Positions 1-5,929 of a stretch of DNA of 9,858 nt are shown here, in pieces. The notes under the pieces are model-generated. The model was not told the DNA's origin and made no database searches. It saw only the letters and a list, made by a program, of their open reading frames with translations. Within the stretch, counting starts at the first letter, position 1; every line of letters starts with the position of its first letter. The position numbers were made by a program, and so were the translations under genes. Origin of the DNA: Candidatus Caccousia avistercoris (GTDB lineage Bacteria; Bacillota; Clostridia; Oscillospirales; Acutalibacteraceae). The stretch spans positions 1-9,858 of the forward strand of contig DVMK01000001.1 in assembly GCA_018715025.1 (NCBI GenBank), written 5' to 3'.

Positions 1-60
1 CGGGAAGAGCAAACGCTTTTTATCTTCCAGGGGTATCTGCCTATTTTCTCCGCTTTTCAT
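1..60 (-). CDS. possible start of a leftward gene (partial)
   Basis: On the minus strand an ATG at 60-58 opens a frame of 20 codons that runs off the left edge, beginning MKSGENRQIPLEDKKRLLFP. An in-frame TGA lies a short way upstream, so the frame cannot extend far the other way. No good Shine-Dalgarno sits at the usual distance; the nearest purine run (AGAGG) is about 26 bases away. The residues look like an ordinary charged protein N-terminus, but 20 codons are too few to name a family. It could equally be chance open sequence beyond the terminator of the neighbouring operon. Confidence 0.2.
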   Translation of the reverse strand, partial: MKSGENRQIPLEDKKRLLFP

Positions 61-99
61 GGCAGGCAGCGCGGCAGGTTTTCAGACCTCTTATTAAAA

Positions 100-153
100 A
101 ATCTATAAAAAACAACGAGATTCAGTCCCTCTGGGGACCAAACCTCGTTGTTT
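100..153 (-). terminator. intrinsic terminator of the prmA operon
   Basis: Read on the minus strand, a 10-bp outer stem (153-144 with 119-110) encloses a 5-bp inner hairpin (138-134 with 129-125, 4-base loop). It is followed directly by a T-rich tract, TTTTTTATAGATTTTTT. It lies about 75 bases past the stop of the last minus-strand gene, as expected for that operon's Rho-independent terminator. A competing 7-bp hairpin (156-150 with 143-137) uses part of the same 5' arm, so the structure could also act as an attenuator for a gene to the left. Confidence 0.7.
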
Positions 154-227
154 GGTTTAAGTATGTTCGGATTTTGCATAACTTGGCGGCGCTTTTGCCG
201 CACAGAAATCTGCGCGCTGTGCCCGCC

Positions 228-1292
228 TCACCGCTCCGCTGTTTCCTCCGGGCCCTCTTCCTGGCGGAAGCGGCCGCCCAGCTGGCGGGAGAGGACGCGG
301 GCCAGCAGAACAGGGGCGCCGGCCGCGAAGGACTCCTTGGGCAGGGCCAGGGGCTGCCGCCCGGGCGGGTACAGCCAGAAGCAGCGGCTGGTTTCCACAG
401 CCCCGCCTGTTTGGCCGTACCAGTAAGAAACAGGGGACATGCCGGGGGAAAAGAGCACGAAGTAGTTCTGGTAGCAGTCCACCGTCCCCAGGGGGGAGTT
501 TACCCGGCACACCAGGCCGGGCAGGGTCAGGATGCGGCCATACCGCTCGGCCCGCTGCCTGAGCCAGGGAAGAAGGGCGCAGAAGAGAACGGCCAGAACC
601 GAGAGCAGGTACCCGGCCAGGGTGCTGACAAAATTCAGCTGCTCCAGCCAGGCCATGTCGTTGGCGGAGGAGACGGTTTCAAAAGACAGGGATTCTATGG
701 CGGCGCTGAGGGCGGCCGTTTCCTCCTCGGTCAGGGCGTCCTCCGCGTAGGTGTACGCTCCCAGGTACAGCCAGCTGCCGTTTACCACCGTCTCGTAATA
801 ATCCGACACAGCGCCGGAAACGTCCAAATCCGTATAGTGCAGGAAGGGGATCTGTTCGTGCTGCGCCACCGAGGCGGCGGTGTAGGGAAGCTCCCCTTCC
901 TCCCACCAGTAATAGGGGTAATCTGCAATGCGGGCCTCCAGCTCCTCCTGGCTCAAGTCCCCGTAGGAGTAAAGCTCCCAGCTTTCCTCCGTTTCCCAGT
1001 GCTCCAGGGTAATGTAGCTTCCGGTTTCCGGGAAGTAGGCCTCCAGCAGAATGTCCATCCCCTCGTAATATTGGTTCAGCTCCTGGGCGGTGCTGTAGCC
1101 GGTCAGGGGGATGGCGGGGTCCCCCTCCTCCACCGGGTATTGCAGCACCCGCATGCCGGAGGGCAGCGAAAGGGTTACCCCCGCCTCCTCCACATGGTAG
1201 GCCTGCGTCCCGGCCGCGGCCGCAGGGGCGGCGGGCAGAAGCGCCGCCGCAGACAGAAGAAGGGCTGGAAGAGCCCAGGCCCGCGCCCTCAT
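228..1292 (-). CDS. unrecognised signal-peptide protein with one membrane span
   Basis: A 354-residue protein that I do not assign to a named family. The N-terminus (residues 1-27) is a clear Sec signal peptide: an Arg-containing start, a Leu/Ala core and an AAPAAAAG cleavage region. Residues 30-215 form an acidic extracytoplasmic domain rich in Tyr, Trp and Glu. Residues about 221-242 are a hydrophobic span followed by basic RQRAER, so the last 110 residues should be cytoplasmic; they contain several aromatics and four scattered Cys. A type I bitopic topology is inferred. The start is an ATG preceded by AGGAGG with 5-base spacing, located inside the 3' end of prmA. The ATG overlaps the prmA stop as ATGA, so translation is probably coupled and the gene shares the prmA promoter. 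The ectodomain resembles other clostridial secreted stress or lipoprotein-type domains only in general composition, so no function is claimed. Confidence 0.85.
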   Translation of the reverse strand: MRARAWALPALLLSAAALLPAAPAAAAGTQAYHVEEAGVTLSLPSGMRVLQYPVEEGDPAIPLTGYSTAQELNQYYEGMDILLEAYFPETGSYITLEHWETEESWELYSYGDLSQEELEARIADYPYYWWEEGELPYTAASVAQHEQIPFLHYTDLDVSGAVSDYYETVVNGSWLYLGAYTYAEDALTEEETAALSAAIESLSFETVSSANDMAWLEQLNFVSTLAGYLLSVLAVLFCALLPWLRQRAERYGRILTLPGLVCRVNSPLGTVDCYQNYFVLFSPGMSPVSYWYGQTGGAVETSRCFWLYPPGRQPLALPKESFAAGAPVLLARVLSRQLGGRFRQEEGPEETAER

Positions 1293-2209
1293 GGCAGCCT
1301 CCTGGCGGCCAGCGCCACCCAGCCTTTTTCCTCGCGGCGGGCTTCCACGGCAAAGCGGCCCTCTATGGCCCGCAGCACGTCCGCCTCTCTGGCGTCGATG
1401 ATGCCGCTCATCACGTACAGGGCGCCGGGCTTCATGAACCGTTCCACATCCCCGGTCAGGCGGATGATCACATCGGCCACAATGTTGGCGGCCACTACGT
1501 CGAACAGGCCCTGCACCTTCTCGGTCAGGTCGCCGCACAGGGCGGTGAACCGGTCCGCCACGCCGTTCAGCTGGGCGTTCTCCACGGCGGTTTTCACCGC
1601 CAGCCCGTCAATGTCCACGCCCACGGCTTCCCCGGCCCCCAGCAGCAGGGCGGCTACCGAAAGGATCCCGCTGCCGCAGCCCACGTCCAGCATCCGCTGG
1701 CCGGGGGTGAGGAATTCCTCCAGCAGCTCCATGCACAGGCGAGTGGTTTCGTGGGTGCCTGTGCCGAAGGCCAGGCCCGGGTCCAGGTGCAGCACCTTCC
1801 GGCCCTGAGGCTCACAGGCATCCTCCCAGGTGGGGCGGATGAGAAGGCTTTTCCCCACGGGGATGGGCTTGAAATATTTTTTCCAGTTGTTGATCCAGTC
1901 CTCCTCCGCGCAGGAAGCGGTGGAAACCGTGTAGGGAATCCCCTCTGCCTCGTACCGTTCCCGCAGGAACGAAAGGGCCTCGGCCGGGTTTTCCTCGGGG
2001 CTGATGTAGACGTGCACCAGGGCCTTGGTGCGGTCCTTCTGCAGAAGCTCCTCGTCAATCAGGTCGATGTGGGCGATTTCCCGGGCCTCCTCCTCCAAAT
2101 GGGAGTAGTCCTCCACGTAAATGCCGTAGGGTACCACCATCTGGGCAATATCCCCCGCCAAATCCACATCCTTCGCGTTAACGGAAATGCAAATCTCTGT
2201 CCAGTCCAT
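1289..2209 (-). CDS. prmA: ribosomal protein L11 methyltransferase
   Basis: PrmA uses S-adenosylmethionine to methylate Lys and N-terminal amino groups of ribosomal protein L11 in the cytoplasm. The 306-residue product has the usual family length. An N-terminal L11-recognition domain (about 1-110) leads into the linker WKKYFKP (109-115) and the typical LDPGLAFGTGTHETT (142-156). The SAM-binding motif I LDVGCGSG is at 174-181, the acidic ribose-binding VDID at 198-201, and the AANI stretch at 240-243 matches the catalytic-loop region. The start is the ATG at 2209, preceded by GGAGG at about 4 bases; the frame stays open further upstream but without a comparable ribosome site. It is the first gene of a two-gene operon with the signal-peptide protein (ATGA overlap). 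A -10/-35 pair lies about 70-95 bases upstream. No missing motifs. Confidence 0.97.
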   Translation of the reverse strand: MDWTEICISVNAKDVDLAGDIAQMVVPYGIYVEDYSHLEEEAREIAHIDLIDEELLQKDRTKALVHVYISPEENPAEALSFLRERYEAEGIPYTVSTASCAEEDWINNWKKYFKPIPVGKSLLIRPTWEDACEPQGRKVLHLDPGLAFGTGTHETTRLCMELLEEFLTPGQRMLDVGCGSGILSVAALLLGAGEAVGVDIDGLAVKTAVENAQLNGVADRFTALCGDLTEKVQGLFDVVAANIVADVIIRLTGDVERFMKPGALYVMSGIIDAREADVLRAIEGRFAVEARREEKGWVALAARRLP

Positions 2210-2275
2210 AAATCCTCCATCGGTCAATAGCGTCGGTGAATGGAAGAAAGCCGGGCGGCTTCCCCTTTTCTCTGT

Positions 2276-2305
2276 ATTATACCGCATTTCCCTCAGAATT
2301 GACAG
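2276..2305 (-). promoter_or_regulatory. prmA operon promoter
   Basis: On the minus strand a perfect TATAAT (2281-2276) is preceded by an 18-base spacer and CTGTCA (2305-2300, 4 of 6 matches to TTGACA). Transcription would begin near 2269, leaving a leader of about 60 bases. That leader contains a small hairpin (2261-2257 with 2252-2248). The -35 bases are the complement of those used by the rightward promoter. Confidence 0.65.
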
Positions 2306-2328
2306 ACTTATTTTTCCCTGTTTTGAAT
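2299..2328 (+). promoter_or_regulatory. candidate promoter of the SpoVB-like gene
   Basis: A perfect TTGACA at 2299-2304 is followed 18 bases later by TTGAAT at 2323-2328 (4 of 6 matches to TATAAT). It points rightward, about 47 bases ahead of the TTG start codon. The weak -10 keeps confidence moderate. The -35 hexamer overlaps that of the divergent prmA promoter almost completely. Confidence 0.45.
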
Positions 2329-2374
2329 AGGAATAGAGGAAGGCATTTTCCGGGAAGGAAGGGGGACCTGCAGG

Positions 2375-3727
2375 TTGAACAGGCGAAGGATCTTTTTGCG
2401 GAATGCGGCGGTGCTGACCGGGGGGACGCTTCTGCTGCGGCTCAGCTCCATCCTGTTCCGTTCTTATATCTGCCTGCGCATCGGCGACGCGGGCATGGGG
2501 CTGTACCAGCTTATTTTTTCCCTGTTTTCCCTGGCGGTGACGGCGTGTACCTCTGGCCTGGGCCTGGCGGTGACCCGCCTTTCCGCCGAAGGGGGCGGGG
2601 CCGGGGGAGCGCTGAAAAAGTGCCTGGGGCTGGCCCTTGCCGCCAGCCTGGCGGCCGGGGCGGCCCTGTGGGCGGGCTCCGGCCTTTTGGCAGAGCAGGT
2701 GCTGGGCAGCGGCGAAGCGGCCCAGCCGCTGCGCCTGCTGGCGGCCGGACTTCCCTTCATGGCCTGCTGCGCCTGCCTGAAGGGATGGTTTTTGGCAGAG
2801 AGGAACACGGCGGTGCCCGCCCTTTCCGATCTTCTGGAGCAGGCCGTCACCATTTCCATGGGGGTGGCGCTTTTTTCCGCCCTTCCTCCGCTGGAAGCCC
2901 TTATGCTGGGGTCTACGCTGGGGGAGGCGGCCGCGTTTTCCTTCACGGGCCTCTGCTTTTTGAAGAAGGCCCGCAGGCGGGCGGCGGGGAAGAGGGCGCC
3001 CCTGCGGCGCATCCTGCACATTGCCGCGCCGGTGGTAGGCAGCTCCTTTGTGCGCAGCGGCCTCAGCAGCGTGGAAAACCTGCTGGTGCCCCAGGGCTTC
3101 CGGAAGGCCGGGGCCAATTTGGAGGATTCCATGGCCCAGTACGGGCGCATGCAGGGCATGGTGATGCCGGTGGTGCTGTTTCCCGCCTCCTTCATTTCCT
3201 CCCTGTGCTCCCTGCTGGTGCCCGAGCTGGCAGAGGCCGCCGCCGGGGGCCGGCCCAGGAGCATTCAGCGCACGGCGGAAAGAGCCCTGCGCTTTACGCT
3301 GTCCTTTTCCTTTTTTGTCACCTCCCTTCTCATTGTGTTTGCCGACCCCCTCTGCACCTTGTTCTTCCAAAGCCCCGAGGCGGGGGATCTGCTTCGGATC
3401 ATGGCCCCCATTGTGCCCATTATGTATGTGGACAGCGTGGTGGACGGCATGCTGAAGGGGCTGGATCAGCAGATGTACTCGTTCCGGTATAATTTTATGG
3501 ATTCCCTTCTGCGGGTGGCCGCCATCGCCGTCTGCCTGCCCCTTTGGGGAATGGCGGGGTACCTGTGCATCCTGTTTTTCAGCGAGATCTTCAACGCTTC
3601 CCTTTCGATCCGCCGCCTGCTGAAGGTGACGGAGCTGGAGGTGGACGTGACCTCCTGGGTGCTGGCCCCCGCGGTGGCCGCCGCCCTGCTGTACTACCTG
3701 CTTTCCCCCCTGGCCGCCCTGCTTTGA
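2375..3727 (+). CDS. SpoVB-like oligosaccharide/lipid flippase
   Basis: A 450-residue polytopic membrane protein of the MATE/MOP fold (COG2244, polysaccharide biosynthesis/stage V sporulation protein B group). Known relatives flip lipid-linked cell-wall or polysaccharide precursors across the membrane; the substrate here is unknown. About 12 hydrophobic spans can be traced. Family-like stretches include the N-terminal RLSSILFRSYICLRIG with GMGLYQLIF (residues 22-48), ENLLVPQGFRKAG (234-246), QYGRMQGMVMPVVLFPASF (255-273), and DSVVDGMLKGLDQQ (353-366) before RYNFMDSLLR. It is shorter than B. subtilis SpoVB (about 518), so it may be a paralogous branch. Its presence does not by itself prove sporulation. 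The start is TTG at 2375, supported by the AAGGAAGGGGGA purine run 8 bases upstream; no ATG fits better. It is divergent from prmA, and no clear terminator follows it. Confidence 0.88.
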   Translation: MNRRRIFLRNAAVLTGGTLLLRLSSILFRSYICLRIGDAGMGLYQLIFSLFSLAVTACTSGLGLAVTRLSAEGGGAGGALKKCLGLALAASLAAGAALWAGSGLLAEQVLGSGEAAQPLRLLAAGLPFMACCACLKGWFLAERNTAVPALSDLLEQAVTISMGVALFSALPPLEALMLGSTLGEAAAFSFTGLCFLKKARRRAAGKRAPLRRILHIAAPVVGSSFVRSGLSSVENLLVPQGFRKAGANLEDSMAQYGRMQGMVMPVVLFPASFISSLCSLLVPELAEAAAGGRPRSIQRTAERALRFTLSFSFFVTSLLIVFADPLCTLFFQSPEAGDLLRIMAPIVPIMYVDSVVDGMLKGLDQQMYSFRYNFMDSLLRVAAIAVCLPLWGMAGYLCILFFSEIFNASLSIRRLLKVTELEVDVTSWVLAPAVAAALLYYLLSPLAALL

Positions 3728-3731
3728 CCAT

Positions 3732-3760
3732 TTGCCATAGGGGATAAAATGTGATATGAT
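3732..3760 (+). promoter_or_regulatory. strong sigma-A-type promoter for the CmpB-like/aldolase pair
   Basis: TTGCCA at 3732-3737 (5 of 6), a 17-base spacer and TATGAT at 3755-3760 (5 of 6), with TGA just before the -10 giving an extended -10. Transcription would start near 3767 and leave a leader of about 108 bases. A perfect 10-bp palindrome ATGATATCAT (3756-3765) covers the -10 and the region up to the start site and could be an operator. Confidence 0.75.
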
Positions 3761-3846
3761 ATCATCATTCTGTTGTTTTTCAGAAGGCGGCGGGCCGGGC
3801 TTCTGCCCAAAACCGGCTGCCTCTGCGGAACCCGGCAAATTTGTCA

Positions 3847-3861
3847 GCGGGCGCTGCCCGC
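3847..3861 (+). promoter_or_regulatory. GC-rich hairpin just before the CmpB-like ribosome site
   Basis: A 6-bp stem, GCGGGC (3847-3852) with GCCCGC (3856-3861) and a 3-base loop, ends one base before the GGAGGTGA Shine-Dalgarno at 3863-3870. It leaves the ribosome site single-stranded when folded alone. A second small hairpin (3797-3800 with 3805-3808) lies earlier in the leader. A regulatory role is speculative. Confidence 0.35.
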
Positions 3862-3874
3862 CGGAGGTGAGAGG

Positions 3875-4717
3875 TTGGAAGACGTGCGGGTCATACTCCT
3901 ACTTTTTTTCATTTACAGTATGATTGGCTGGCTGTGCGAAAGCATTTATTGCTCTGTGCCGGCGAAAAAATTCATCAACCGGGGGTTTCTCAACGGCCCC
4001 CTGTGCCCGGTGTACGGGGTGGGCGGCCTGCTGGTCATCTGGCTGCTCACCCCCGTGCAGGGCAGCCTTCCCCTGCTGTTCCTGGCCGGCGTTCTGGTGA
4101 CCAGCCTGGTGGAGTATGTCACCGGCTTTTTGCTGGAAACGCTTTTTCACACCAAATGGTGGGATTATTCCCGCAAGCGGTGGAATATCCACGGCCGCGT
4201 CTGCCTGCAGAATTCCCTTCTGTTCGGGGTGATGAGCGTGCTGGTCATGCGGGTGGTGCATCCGCGCTTTCTGCGGCTGGCAGAAAGCATCCCCTCCTTC
4301 TGGCTTACCCTTTTGAGCCTGGTTTTTCTGGCGGCCTTTGCCGCCGACGTGGCGGTGTCTGTGCGTGCGGCGCTGCAGCTGAGCGGCAAGCTGAAAGCGC
4401 TGCAGGAGGTGCTTGACGAGGCGAAAGCCAAAACAGACGCCGCGCTGGCGGGGCAGAAGGCCAGCCTGCAGGCCGCGGCGGCGGCCCTGGGCCAGCGTGC
4501 CGCCGCCAGCCGCGAAGACAGCCTGGAGTACCTGCGGGAACGCCAGCGGCAGCTGGAGGGCAGCCTGCGCTTCCTGCACCGCCGCCTGCTGGACGCCTTC
4601 CCCACCATGCGCTCCCAGCGGGGGCGCGACGCGCTGGCCCGGCTGCGCGCCAGCCTGGAGGAAACCAGGGACGCCCTGCGCAGGGCCCGGCGGGATAAGA
4701 AAAAGCCAAAGAAGTGA
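3875..4717 (+). CDS. CmpB-family putative ABC-transporter membrane protein with coiled-coil tail
   Basis: A 280-residue membrane protein matching the clostridial family annotated as putative ABC-transporter type IV (PF06541, CmpB); its true function is not established. Seen directly: a first span at residues 5-27 with IGWLCESIY, then NRGFLNGPLCPVYGVGG (35-51), three further spans, and the conserved EYVTGFLLETLFHTKWWDYS (80-99) followed by RWNIHGRVCLQ. From about 165 to 275 the protein becomes a long Ala/Arg/Gln/Leu-rich helix, probably a cytoplasmic coiled coil, ending in basic KKKPKK. The start is TTG at 3875, because GGAGGTGA lies 4-7 bases upstream and the family N-terminus aligns there. 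The open frame extends to 3773, but that extension is a Cys/Arg-rich, non-membrane sequence lying in the leader. No ATP-binding partner is adjacent. The threonine aldolase follows after 11 bases. Confidence 0.85.
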   Translation: MEDVRVILLLFFIYSMIGWLCESIYCSVPAKKFINRGFLNGPLCPVYGVGGLLVIWLLTPVQGSLPLLFLAGVLVTSLVEYVTGFLLETLFHTKWWDYSRKRWNIHGRVCLQNSLLFGVMSVLVMRVVHPRFLRLAESIPSFWLTLLSLVFLAAFAADVAVSVRAALQLSGKLKALQEVLDEAKAKTDAALAGQKASLQAAAAALGQRAAASREDSLEYLRERQRQLEGSLRFLHRRLLDAFPTMRSQRGRDALARLRASLEETRDALRRARRDKKKPKK

Positions 4718-4728
4718 GAGATGGTACC

Positions 4729-5757
4729 ATGCAGAAATATAATTTCCGGAACGACTACAGCGAGGGGGCCCACCCCCGGATTTTGGAAGCCCTGGCCAGG
4801 GCCAGCGGGGAACAGAACGAGGGCTACGGCCTGGACCGCCACTCCCTCCGCGCGGCAGAGCTCATCCGCGCCGCCTGCGCCGCCCCGCAGGCGGCGGTGT
4901 CTTTTGTGGAGGGGGGCACCCAGGCCAACCTGCTGGCCGCCGCGGCCCTTCTGCGCCCCTGGGAGTCTGTGGTGGCGGCGGAAACCGGCCATATCCACGG
5001 CCATGAATCGGGCTCCATCGAGTCTGCCGGGCATAAGATTATCGCCGTCCCCGGAACGGAGGGGAAGCTGACGGCGGCGGCCGCCCGCCGCGCCCTGGAA
5101 CAAAACCGGGAGGAATACTGCCCCCGCCCCGGCATGCTGTACCTTTCCGATTCCTCTGAGACGGGCACCGTCTACACCAGGGAAGAGCTTCAGGAGCTTC
5201 GGGAGCTGTGCCGGGAGGAGGGCCTGCGGCTGTTTGTGGACGGGGCGCGCCTGGGCAGCGCCCTGTGTGTGGAAGGCGGCGGGGTCACGCTGGAAACGGT
5301 GGCCGCCTGCGCGGACATGTTCACCATTGGGGGAACCAAGAACGGGGCCCTGCTGGGGGAGGCCCTGGTAACGCCCGACCCGGCCCTGGCCGCCGGCTTC
5401 CGCAGGCTGATGAAGCAGCGGGGCGCTATGCTGGCCAAGGGCATGGTGCTGGGGGTGCAGTTTGAAGAGCTGTTCTCTGACGGGCTGTTTTTCCAGCTGG
5501 CCCGCCACGCCAACGCCCAGGCGGAAAGGCTGCGCCAGGGCCTGGCCGGTCTGGGGTTCCGCTTCTTTGCCGGCTCCCCCACCAACCAGCTTTTCCCCCT
5601 GCTGCCCGCCAGGGTGGAAGAGCCCTTCCGCCGCCTTTGCGCCTGCGAGGTCTGGGGTCGGCAGGAGGGGGAAACCGCCGTGCGCCTGGTGACAAGCTGG
5701 GCCACCAGGCCCGAAACCGTGGAAGCCTTCCTGCGGGACTGCGCCGCCCTCCTGTGA
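4729..5757 (+). CDS. ltaE: low-specificity threonine aldolase
   Basis: A PLP enzyme of the beta-eliminating lyase/aromatic aminotransferase fold (PF01212) that cleaves threonine or allo-threonine to glycine and acetaldehyde in the cytoplasm. Its 342 residues are normal for the family. Visible features: RNDYSEGAHPRILEAL (7-22), ETGHIHGHESG (85-95) whose first His is in the place of the ring-stacking His, DGARLG (171-176) with the Asp that contacts the PLP nitrogen, and GGTKNG (201-206) with Lys204 as Schiff-base lysine. The start is the ATG at 4729, chosen because family members begin a few residues before the NDYSEGAHPR motif; GTGAGAG lies about 8 bases upstream. A GTG at 4714 overlapping the previous stop (GTGA) is an alternative that would add five residues. 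It is the second gene of the CmpB-like transcript, and a terminator overlaps its 3' end. Exact stereospecificity cannot be read. Confidence 0.93.
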   Translation: MQKYNFRNDYSEGAHPRILEALARASGEQNEGYGLDRHSLRAAELIRAACAAPQAAVSFVEGGTQANLLAAAALLRPWESVVAAETGHIHGHESGSIESAGHKIIAVPGTEGKLTAAAARRALEQNREEYCPRPGMLYLSDSSETGTVYTREELQELRELCREEGLRLFVDGARLGSALCVEGGGVTLETVAACADMFTIGGTKNGALLGEALVTPDPALAAGFRRLMKQRGAMLAKGMVLGVQFEELFSDGLFFQLARHANAQAERLRQGLAGLGFRFFAGSPTNQLFPLLPARVEEPFRRLCACEVWGRQEGETAVRLVTSWATRPETVEAFLRDCAALL

Positions 5758-5774
5758 GGGGCGGCGCCTTTTTT
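5741..5774 (+). terminator. intrinsic terminator after the threonine aldolase
   Basis: A perfect 9-bp GC-only stem, GCGCCGCCC (5741-5749) with GGGCGGCGC (5759-5767), has a 9-base loop and is followed by six T (5769-5774). The 5' arm encodes the last residues of the aldolase, and the stop codon lies in the loop. Confidence 0.9.
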
Positions 5775-5832
5775 GGGCAGAAAATACAGGAATGCCGGGC
5801 CTTTCCCTGGGAAAGTTCTGACGGAAAAAAGA

Positions 5833-5861
5833 TTTTCTTTTGTTCCCCGGTATGGTATACT
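5833..5861 (+). promoter_or_regulatory. typA promoter (extended -10)
   Basis: TATACT at 5856-5861 is preceded by TGG, giving a TGN extended -10. The best -35 at a 17-base spacing is the poor TTTTCT at 5833-5838, which an extended -10 can tolerate. The start would be near 5868, with a leader of about 60 bases. The leader carries a GC-rich hairpin (5887-5891 with 5905-5909) just ahead of the purine-rich ribosome site. Confidence 0.65.
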
Positions 5862-5929
5862 ATTTTAAGTTTGTAATTTTGAGAAGAGGCGGGCGCGCCG
5901 GCAGCGCCTGGAGAGAGGTTTGGAAGAGA

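Noticed and set aside
174..1808. Plus-strand 544-codon open frame opposite prmA and the signal-peptide gene
   Set aside because: Low-complexity Gly/Pro/Arg/Ser composition typical of the antisense of GC-rich genes; no motif, and the opposite strand holds real genes.
1289..3838. Long minus-strand open frame extending prmA upstream to 849 residues across the flippase gene
   Set aside because: The upstream part is Gly/Gln/His/Lys-rich, with no domain, and lies antisense to a recognisable flippase. prmA has a good ribosome site and normal length from 2209.
3773..3874. 34-residue N-terminal extension of the CmpB-like protein
   Set aside because: It begins at a TTG essentially at the predicted transcription start, has no ribosome site, and its Cys/Arg-rich sequence does not match the family; the TTG at 3875 has a strong Shine-Dalgarno.
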